Below, one piece after another: positions 51,027 through 56,975 of a stretch of DNA of 56,975 nt. Under the pieces are notes generated by a model, which was not told the origin of the DNA, searched no databases, and saw only the letters and a list, made by a program, of their open reading frames with translations. Source of the stretch: Betaproteobacteria bacterium (GTDB lineage: Bacteria > Pseudomonadota > Gammaproteobacteria > Burkholderiales > SG8-41); contig JACQOJ010000085.1 of the NCBI GenBank assembly GCA_016202605.1, positions 1-56,975 of the forward strand, in the 5' to 3' direction. The number at the start of each line of letters is the position of its first letter. Within the stretch, counting starts at the first letter, position 1. A program made the translations under genes and the position numbers.

Positions 51027-51555
51027 CCGGCGGCGGCGGGGCGGCGCGCACGCGGTCGACGGCGTGCGCGCCGGTATCGAACGTCTGGTCGATACGGCGG
51101 GCATGTGGATTTCGTGGCTCGCGCTCGCCATTGTCGCGCTCATGGCCGTGAACGTGCTCCTGCGCTACCTGTTCAGCGCGGGCACCGTGTGGGCGCAGGA
51201 GCTGGAATGGCATTTGCTGGTGCCGCTCATCCTGTTCGGGATGTCGTACGCTCTGCGTCACGGCGCGCATGTGCGCGTGGACATCGTTTACGGCCGGTTC
51301 AACGAGCGGACCAAAATCGTCGTCGACCTCGTATCGGCGCTGCTCACGATCGCCGTTTCGGTGCTGGTCATCTGGTTCTCGATCAAATATGTCGGGCAGT
51401 CCTATGTCATCGATGAAGGCTCGCCCGACCCGGGAGGAATTCCGCACCGCTATCTGATCAAGAGCCTGATTCCGGTCGGCTTTGCGCTGCTGCTGATGCA
51501 GGGGGTTGCCGCCGCGCTCGCGTGCGTCGCCAGGCTGCGTGGAGGCCGGAGGTGA
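51019..51555 (+). CDS. TRAP transporter small permease (DctQ)
   Basis: A 178-residue membrane protein with four membrane segments (for example WLALAIVALMAVNVLLRYLF and VVDLVSALLTIAVSVLVIWF). LRHGAHVRVDIVYGRF is the usual DctQ signature. Start GTG 51019 overlaps the dctP stop by eight bases, and its end overlaps dctM by four bases. Confidence 0.92.
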   Translation: MPDRRRRGGAHAVDGVRAGIERLVDTAGMWISWLALAIVALMAVNVLLRYLFSAGTVWAQELEWHLLVPLILFGMSYALRHGAHVRVDIVYGRFNERTKIVVDLVSALLTIAVSVLVIWFSIKYVGQSYVIDEGSPDPGGIPHRYLIKSLIPVGFALLLMQGVAAALACVARLRGGRR

Positions 51556-52877
51556 GCGGCACCGAGGTCATCGCCATACTGATGCTGTTGGCGTTTTTCA
51601 CGCTGCTCATGGCCGGCGTGCCGGTTGCGATCACGCTCGCAACCACCGGCTTCGTGTTCGGTTTCCTGGGGTTCGGCACCACCTTGTTCAATCTGCTGCC
51701 GGCACGCATCTACGGCGTGGTGAGCAACTACCAGTGGCTGGCGATCCCGCTGTTCGTGTTCATGGGCGTGATGCTGGAGAAGTCGCGTCTGGCGGAAGAC
51801 CTGCTCGACGTCGTGGGCCATCTTGCCGGGGGCCTCAAGGGCGGCATGGCGCTCGGCATCATCGGCGTGGGCGTGTTGATGGGCGCCACCACGGGGATCG
51901 TGGGCGCGACCGTCATCACGCTCGGCCTGCTCACGCTGCCGACGTTGATTCGCCGCGGCTACGATCCAGGGGCGGCCTGCGGCGCGATCTGCGCATCCGG
52001 CACGCTCGGTCAGATCATTCCCCCGAGCCTCATCCTGATTCTGCTCTCGGATATCCTGCAGTTGTCGGTCGGGACGCTGTTTGCCGCCGCCGTCATGCCG
52101 GGGCTCCTGCTTGCCGCGCTCTACTGTATTTACATCGTGGTGCTCGGCATGGTCCGTCCGGAGATGGTGCCCGCGGTGCCGAAAAAGGAGCGCGACACGA
52201 TGCCCCGTGCGGAACTGTGGATGCGGTTCCTCAAAGTCGTGCTGCCGCCTCTGCTGCTGGTGCTGTCGGTGCTGGGATCGATCATCGGCGGGGTGGCCGC
52301 GCCGACGGAAGCAGCCTCGATGGGCGCGCTGGGCGCGATCCTGGTGACGGCTTTCGCCGGGCGCATGGCCTCCAGGGTGCTCAAGGACACCGTGCAGACC
52401 ACCACGCAGATCACGGCCATGGTGATGTTCATCCTGATCTGCGCGCAGGTTTTCGCGCTCGCGTTCCGGGGCCTGAGGGGCGAGGATCTCATTCACGACC
52501 TGTTTGCGTTTCTTCCCGGCGGCGTGAATGCGGATATCTGGTTCCTGATGCTGCTCATATTTGTCCTGGGGTTCTTCATCGAGTGGATCGAGATCAGCTA
52601 CATCGCGGTACCGTTGTTCCTGCCGGTATTTGCGGCGCAGAACGTCGACCTGGTGTGGCTCGCGATGCTGATCTGCGTAAACCTGCAGACTTCGTTCCTC
52701 ACGCCGCCGTTCGGATGGGCGCTTTTCTTCCTGCGCGGCGTCGCGCCTCCCGAAGTCACCACGCGCCACATGTATCGGGGCGTGATCCCGTTCGTCCTGA
52801 TGCAGGTGCTGGCCGTGTCGCTGGTGTTTTTCTTCCCGCAGATCGCGCTCTGGCTGCCGCAGGCGATCGGCTGGTGA
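51552..52877 (+). CDS. TRAP transporter large permease (DctM)
   Basis: A 441-residue membrane protein with about a dozen segments, including LMAGVPVAITLATTGF and GATTGIVGATVITLGLLTLP, the DctM signature PTxxGALGA-like EAASMGALGAILV, and LLIFVLGFFIEWIEISYIAVPLFLP. Start GTG 51552 overlaps the dctQ stop (GTGA). An in-frame ATG at 51522 lies inside dctQ. Together with dctPQ it forms a sodium-coupled organic acid importer. Confidence 0.94.
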   Translation: MSGTEVIAILMLLAFFTLLMAGVPVAITLATTGFVFGFLGFGTTLFNLLPARIYGVVSNYQWLAIPLFVFMGVMLEKSRLAEDLLDVVGHLAGGLKGGMALGIIGVGVLMGATTGIVGATVITLGLLTLPTLIRRGYDPGAACGAICASGTLGQIIPPSLILILLSDILQLSVGTLFAAAVMPGLLLAALYCIYIVVLGMVRPEMVPAVPKKERDTMPRAELWMRFLKVVLPPLLLVLSVLGSIIGGVAAPTEAASMGALGAILVTAFAGRMASRVLKDTVQTTTQITAMVMFILICAQVFALAFRGLRGEDLIHDLFAFLPGGVNADIWFLMLLIFVLGFFIEWIEISYIAVPLFLPVFAAQNVDLVWLAMLICVNLQTSFLTPPFGWALFFLRGVAPPEVTTRHMYRGVIPFVLMQVLAVSLVFFFPQIALWLPQAIGW

Positions 52878-52963
52878 GGACAGAAGCCGGGCGCGCGGGG
52901 ATCGCCATTCAACTTGCGCGCAACGTAACGTAGAATCATCGTTTTCCTGGCCCGGGTCCGAAA

Positions 52964-54565
52964 GTGATGCATTCCATCCGCGGCATGCGCGGGATGGCGG
53001 TTGCGCCGCACGCGCTTGCCGCGCAGTCGGCGCTTGCCGTGCTGCGCGAAGGTGGCAACGCGCTGGAGGCGATGATCGCCGCCGCGGCGACGATCGCGGT
53101 CGTGTACCCGCACATGAATTCGATCGGCGGCGACAGCTTCTGGCTGGTGTCCGTGCCCGGCAAGGAGCCGGGCGCGATCGATGCCTGCGGGGCGGCGGCG
53201 GCCGCCGCGTCGATCGACTGGTATCGCGAGCGCGGAATCGAAGAAAGCATTCCGTTTCGCGGCGGAGCGGCCGCCAACACCGTGGCGGGGACAGTGTCCG
53301 GCTGGGGTGCTGCCTACAAGTTGTCACGCCGCGCGCTGCGCGGGCGCATGCCGCTCGCGCGCCTGTTCGAGGACGCGATTCATTATGCGGAACGGGGCAT
53401 TCCGGTAACGGCTGGCCAGGCGCTCGCCACCGCCAGCAAGAAATCGGAGCTCGCGGGGCAACCCGGCTTTGAAGAAACCTTCCTGGTCGGCGGCGAGCCT
53501 CCCATCAAGGGCAGCGTCTTCGTCCAGAAGCGTCTGGGGTCGGTGCTCAGGCGCATCGCCAGGATGGGAACCGAGGACTTCTACCGCGGCGAATTGGCGC
53601 GCTCGATCGCCGGGGATTTGCAGCGCGCCGGCAGTCCGCTCGCGCCGGGAGATCTCGAAGCGCACCGCGCGCAGTTGCGCGATCCGCTGGCGCTCGCGCA
53701 CAGCGCGGGTACGCTCTATAACATGCCGCCGCCGACGCAGGGTCTGGTATCGCTGCTCATCCTCGGCATTCTCGATCGGCTGGATGTGCGCCGCACCGGT
53801 CCCGCCGGTGCCGATTTTGTGCATCTCTGTGCCGAGGCGACGAAGGCGGCTTTCCGCTTGCGGGACCGCTACATTACCGATCCCGCGTACATGACCGTTG
53901 ATCCACGCGAGTTGCTCGTGCCGGAGCGCATACGCGAGATCGCGGCCGGCATCCAGCGGCAGCGCGCGGCGCCGTGGGGCGCGAGCCGCCCGCCCGCCGA
54001 CACCGTGTGGATGGGGGTGGTCGACGGACGTGGCCGCGCGGTTTCGTTCATTCAGAGCATCTATCACGAGTTCGGCGCCGGCATCGTGCTCGGGGATTCC
54101 GGCATCAACTGGCAGAATCGCGGCTGCAGTTTCGCTCTTGACCCGGCGGCGCTCAACGCGCTCAAGCCGCGTCGCAAGCCGTTTCACACGCTCAATCCCG
54201 CGTTGGCGCGCCTCAAGGACGGACGCATAATGGTTTACGGCACCATGGGCGGCGACGGCCAACCGCAGACGCAGTGTGCGGTATTCACGCGAATTGTCGT
54301 CTTCGGAATGGATCCTCAATCGGCAATCAACGCCCCACGCTGGCTGCTCGGACGCACCTGGGGCCTGCCCAGCGACAGCCTGAAGCTCGAGTCACGTTTC
54401 GAAGGCGGGGTGCTGAAGACGCTCGGCGAATGGGGACATGAAGTCGAAATCCTTGCGCCCTACGATGACGCCGTCGGTCACGCAGGATGCATCATTCGCG
54501 ACGCGAACGGCGTCCTGGAGGGAGGAGCCGACCCGCGCAGCGACGGCACCGTCGCGAGCTTCTAG
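52964..54565 (+). CDS. Gamma-glutamyltransferase-family Ntn hydrolase
   Basis: A 533-residue proenzyme of the GGT superfamily without a signal peptide, so probably cytoplasmic. Landmarks are RGMAVAPHALAAQSALAVLREGGNALEA, YPHMNSIGGDSFW and the autocleavage/nucleophile Thr in DTVWMGVVDG (about residue 345). Relatives include classic GGT, acylases and oxamate amidohydrolase (HpxW). Substrate not determinable. It follows the TRAP operon by 86 bases, co-directional, suggesting it processes the imported compound. Confidence 0.9.
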   Translation: MMHSIRGMRGMAVAPHALAAQSALAVLREGGNALEAMIAAAATIAVVYPHMNSIGGDSFWLVSVPGKEPGAIDACGAAAAAASIDWYRERGIEESIPFRGGAAANTVAGTVSGWGAAYKLSRRALRGRMPLARLFEDAIHYAERGIPVTAGQALATASKKSELAGQPGFEETFLVGGEPPIKGSVFVQKRLGSVLRRIARMGTEDFYRGELARSIAGDLQRAGSPLAPGDLEAHRAQLRDPLALAHSAGTLYNMPPPTQGLVSLLILGILDRLDVRRTGPAGADFVHLCAEATKAAFRLRDRYITDPAYMTVDPRELLVPERIREIAAGIQRQRAAPWGASRPPADTVWMGVVDGRGRAVSFIQSIYHEFGAGIVLGDSGINWQNRGCSFALDPAALNALKPRRKPFHTLNPALARLKDGRIMVYGTMGGDGQPQTQCAVFTRIVVFGMDPQSAINAPRWLLGRTWGLPSDSLKLESRFEGGVLKTLGEWGHEVEILAPYDDAVGHAGCIIRDANGVLEGGADPRSDGTVASF

Positions 54566-54599
54566 TCGGCGCGTTGTGGAACCACTCGGGTGAGCGGCG

Positions 54600-54624
54600 A
54601 AAAAATAGGGCGGCCCGGGCTGCC
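54600..54624. terminator. Bidirectional terminator between the GGT-like gene and rpmE
   Basis: GGCGGCCCGGGCTGCC (54609-54624) folds into a GC stem. On the minus strand it is followed by CTATTTTTT (54608-54600), and on the plus strand by TTTTCG. It suits the convergent ends of the GGT-like gene and rpmE. Confidence 0.65.
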
Positions 54625-54648
54625 TTTTCGAGGGTGACGGCCCGCTTG

Positions 54649-54879
54649 TCAAGCCGCGGCTTTCGGCCCCGTGGCCGCCTTCTGGGCGTATTTCTGGCGG
54701 AATTTCTCGACGCGTCCGGCCGTGTCGACGATTTTCTGCTTGCCGGTGTAGAACGGATGGCATGACGAACAGACTTCGACGTGCAGTTCCTTGCCCAGCG
54801 TGGAGCGCGTGGTCCAGGTGTTTCCGCAGCTGCACGTGACGGTGATCTCTCTGTATTGAGGGTGGATTTTCGCTTTCAT
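54649..54879 (-). CDS. rpmE: 50S ribosomal protein L31 (zinc-binding type)
   Basis: A 76-residue L31 with the four zinc ligands: C16 and C18 in TCSCGNTW, C37 and C40 in [11 protein letters not shown]. The zinc-containing paralogue marks zinc-replete expression. ATG 54879 follows AGGAAGC. The C-terminal [12 protein letters not shown] tail is longer than in E. coli. It is usually found directly after rho in betaproteobacteria; here two lipoprotein genes separate them. Confidence 0.97.
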   Translation of the reverse strand: MKAKIHPQYREITVTCSCGNTWTTRSTLGKELHVEVCSSCHPFYTGKQKIVDTAGRVEKFRQKYAQKAATGPKAAA

Positions 54880-54943
54880 CGCAGCTTCCTCCGGAGCGGA
54901 CCGCGCCCCCGAAAAGAAAGGGTCGGATTATCAACGATTTTGG

Positions 54944-55388
54944 CTAGCGAAGCAAGGGGCGCTGGCCGGGCGCCCAGTTTTCGAGAAGGTCACAGCAGGC
55001 AAGCAATTCGTCGCGTCCCCGGGCCTTGTCCGGGAGCGCAAACAGCGAGTGGCCGCCGATCACGCTCAGCGACACGAAGTATATTTCGTCCGGGCGTACC
55101 TCGATCTCGAGGCGCCCGGCATCATGGGCGACTCCGTGCAGGAGATGCTTGCCCGGGCGCACGTCGATGCGGAAAAAACTCCCTGGAAGCGTGGCGCCGA
55201 TCAGCCGGTGATCGAGGTACAGCACGGAATCATCGGGGGCTCCGCCAAGATCGACGCGATAAACGTAGATCGCGGCGGTCGCGGGATGCGACCGGAATTC
55301 TCTTGCCTCGGCATTGCGGTCGGCGCTTGCCTGTGGCGTGGAAGCGCAGCCCGCAGAGAGCGCGAGCGACAGAGCGAGAACGATCCAT
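54944..55388 (-). CDS. DUF2846-like lipoprotein with a likely start-region frameshift
   Basis: The frame encodes a lipoprotein signal (IVLALSLALSAGC, lipobox LSAGC) and a DUF2846-like body (AAIYVYRVDLGGAPDDSVLYLDHRLIGATLPGSFF). No in-frame ATG, GTG or TTG lies just before the signal; the nearest is GTG 55552, inside the end of the upstream gene and 52 residues too early. An ATG at 55388 is one base out of frame (ATGG then ATCGTT), so one extra base after this ATG would explain everything. Related to the next gene upstream. Either a sequencing error or a damaged gene. Function unknown. Confidence 0.62.
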
Positions 55389-55529
55389 GTTGCGTAACAG
55401 CCTGCCGTCGCAGCTTGGTCCGCAGACCTTGGCGACGGGCGGCGCAGCGAACGCTGCGGCGGGCGCTCATGACCGAATCGGTCGGGTTTGCGCCGATCCG
55501 CGAGCGCTTCCAAATGGCGAGCGTGCCGC

Positions 55530-55946
55530 CTAGAACCTCGCAAGCAACTCACCGCGCATCACCAGCTCGCGGCCATCCCGTTCCGGGATCAGTTGGAGAA
55601 ACGACCCGGTCGGCGAGCGGTATCCCACCACGCTGTGCTGGACAAAATAGAGCTTTCCGGCCTCCGTTTGCAGCCTGAGAACCGAACTCTCGTTGGCGTA
55701 GCCTGCGATCCGGTGCGGGCCCGGCGTCACTTCCCATCGATAATAGGTTCCGGCCTGGGTCGTTACCATGCCGAGATCATCGAGCAGGATAGTGCCGGAG
55801 AATCTCTGGTCCAGGGGGTTGCGAACGATGTAAATCACTGCCTTGTCGGGGATCGACTCGAACTTCTTCGCCTGGATATCCTGGGGGCTTGGCGGCAACT
55901 GCACACAGCCGGCAAGCAGCAACGCGCTCAACAGTACTCGCCACAT
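55530..55946 (-). CDS. DUF2846-like lipoprotein
   Basis: A 138-residue lipoprotein: signal peptide MWRVLLSALLLAGC (lipobox LLAGC, Cys14). The mature part, KAVIYIVRNPLDQRFSGTILLDDLGMVTTQAGTYYRWEVTPGPHRI, is a DUF2846 pattern, and YFVQHSVVG resembles YFVSLSVIG in the downstream gene, so they are paralogues. It ends RGELLARF. AGGAGGAGC-type site before ATG 55946. Function unknown. Lies between rho and rpmE on the same strand. Confidence 0.82.
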   Translation of the reverse strand: MWRVLLSALLLAGCVQLPPSPQDIQAKKFESIPDKAVIYIVRNPLDQRFSGTILLDDLGMVTTQAGTYYRWEVTPGPHRIAGYANESSVLRLQTEAGKLYFVQHSVVGYRSPTGSFLQLIPERDGRELVMRGELLARF

Positions 55947-56087
55947 AAGCTCCTCCTTGAGGTCCGGTTGGTGAAGCAGCGACGATAAAAGGATGCCATC
56001 ACTCCGCGCTGTCCGTGCGACCCTGTCAACACCCCAACCGCGCCGATTATTCCCGGGCTTGCCGGGCAGGCATCATGTTACGACCCC

Positions 56088-56975
56088 TCAGCCTCGCTTC
56101 ATGCTGTCGAAGAAATCGGCGTTGTTCTTCGTCGCGCGGATCTTGTCGAGGAGGAACTCGGTCGCCTCGAGCTCGTCCATCGGATACAGAAGCTTGCGCA
56201 GCACCCAGATCTTCTGCAGCACGTCCTTGGCGAGCAGCAGCTCCTCGCGGCGCGTGCCCGACCGGTTCACGTTGATCGCCGGGAAGATGCGCTTTTCATA
56301 CATGCGGCGGTCAAGGTGGATTTCCATGTTGCCGGTGCCCTTGAACTCCTCGTAAATCACGTCGTCCATGCGGCTGCCGGTGTCGATGAGCGCGGTGGCG
56401 AGGATGGTGAGCGACCCGCCTTCCTCCATGTTGCGCGCGGCGCCGAAAAAGCGCTTGGGCCTCTGCAGGGCATTCGCGTCCACGCCGCCGGTGAGCACTT
56501 TGCCGGAAGCCGGCACCACGGTGTTGTAAGCGCGGGCGAGCCGGGTGATCGAATCGAGCAGGATCACGACGTCCTTCTTGTGCTCGACCAGGCGCTTCGC
56601 CTTTTCGATCACCATTTCCGCGACCTGCACATGCCGGGTGGCTGGTTCGTCAAAGGTCGATGACACCACCTCGCCTTTTACCGAACGCTGCATTTCCGTC
56701 ACTTCCTCGGGGCGCTCGTCGATGAGCAGGACGATCAGCACCACCTCAGGGCAGTTGGCGGTGATGGCGTGCGCGATGTGCTGCATCAACACCGTCTTTC
56801 CGGCCTTGGGCGGGGAGACGATAAGGCCGCGCTGACCCTTGCCGATGGGAGCGATGATGTCGATGATGCGGCCCGTTATGTTTTCCTCGGCCTTGATATC
56901 GCGCTCGAGCTTCAGGTGCTCGGTCGGATGGTAGGGCGTGAGATTCTCGAACATGATCTTGTGCTTCGAGTTCTC
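56088..56975 (-). CDS. rho: Transcription termination factor Rho (5' end outside window)
   Basis: The C-terminal 295 residues of Rho; the frame is open to the window edge, so the N-terminal RNA-binding half lies upstream beyond 56975. Motifs: P loop PPKAGKTVL, Walker [17 protein letters not shown], the Q loop [36 protein letters not shown] and the C-terminal [20 protein letters not shown]. It is an RNA-dependent ATPase helicase that terminates transcription. No terminator is obvious after the stop; CCCGG/CCGGG at 56054-56068 is a short stem only. Confidence 0.97.
   Translation of the reverse strand, partial: ENSKHKIMFENLTPYHPTEHLKLERDIKAEENITGRIIDIIAPIGKGQRGLIVSPPKAGKTVLMQHIAHAITANCPEVVLIVLLIDERPEEVTEMQRSVKGEVVSSTFDEPATRHVQVAEMVIEKAKRLVEHKKDVVILLDSITRLARAYNTVVPASGKVLTGGVDANALQRPKRFFGAARNMEEGGSLTILATALIDTGSRMDDVIYEEFKGTGNMEIHLDRRMYEKRIFPAINVNRSGTRREELLLAKDVLQKIWVLRKLLYPMDELEATEFLLDKIRATKNNADFFDSMKRG

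Noticed and set aside
51450-53327. 625-codon minus-strand open frame
   Set aside because: Antisense to the TRAP permeases and the GGT-like gene; low-complexity Arg/Gln/His-rich.

Overview
This 57-kb window is GC-rich chromosomal DNA. Gene content and order point to a betaproteobacterium (Burkholderiales- or Nitrosomonadales-like; genus not determinable by eye). Supporting signs are the PP_0621-family gene next to pilS-pilR, ampD and class Ia nrdAB, a PhaM-like granule protein, a beta-ketothiolase, the orn / M48 peptidase / phhB / rsgA block, and rpmE near rho. Coding density is high, both strands are used, and there is no prophage, integron, CRISPR array or rRNA operon. Some genes carry single-base lesions near their starts, which fits either gene decay or a draft or metagenome assembly.

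Layout. (1) 1-5.3 kb: a c-di-GMP-flavoured accessory block. It holds a PilZ protein, a GEMM-like riboswitch with a terminator-type expression platform, a secreted RTX/cadherin-like calcium-binding protein, a RAYT transposase bracketed by inverted repeats, a second PilZ paralogue overlapping a glycosyltransferase, a GxxExxY protein and tRNA-Pro(CGG). (2) 5.4-13.8 kb: PP_0621-pilS-pilR, ampD, and nrdAB under a promoter with NrdR boxes. (3) 13.8-24.8 kb: small conserved genes, an H1-like basic protein, DUF302, threonine aldolase, HAD phosphatase, an EF-G-like GTPase, a dead ECF sigma factor, a lytic transglycosylase with a long structured leader, phaM, an ACT protein, a decayed FAH-family gene and proline iminopeptidase. 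(4) 24.9-45.7 kb: mostly housekeeping genes (maeB, fumC, SDR, Nudix, patatin, greB, CbiB-like, rsgA, phhB, M48 peptidase, orn, pgi, EI24, thiolase, SlyD-like PPIase, GT39 transferase, M48 lipoprotein) with one DenD-like gene remnant. (5) 45.9-54.6 kb: a nitrogen-scavenging block with a NrtABD/CynABD-type ABC transporter and cyanase, then a DctPQM TRAP transporter and a gamma-glutamyltransferase-family Ntn hydrolase. A sigma-54-like promoter and an NtrC-like site precede the cyanate operon. (6) 54.6-57 kb: rpmE, two DUF2846-like lipoproteins, and rho, whose 5' end lies outside the window.

How the genes work together. In block 1, c-di-GMP could act at the RNA level (riboswitch before the RTX gene) and at the protein level (two PilZ receptors) to control a cell-surface or secreted product; this is the best candidate for an undescribed system. 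In block 5, cyanate uptake, cyanate hydrolysis and possible nitrogen-limitation control form a coherent nitrogen-acquisition unit, and the adjacent TRAP plus GGT-like enzyme may add uptake and deamidation of an organic acid or amide. Short dispersed repeats sit at or across the stop codons of several genes (pilR, ltaE, the EF-G-like gene, the ABC permease).
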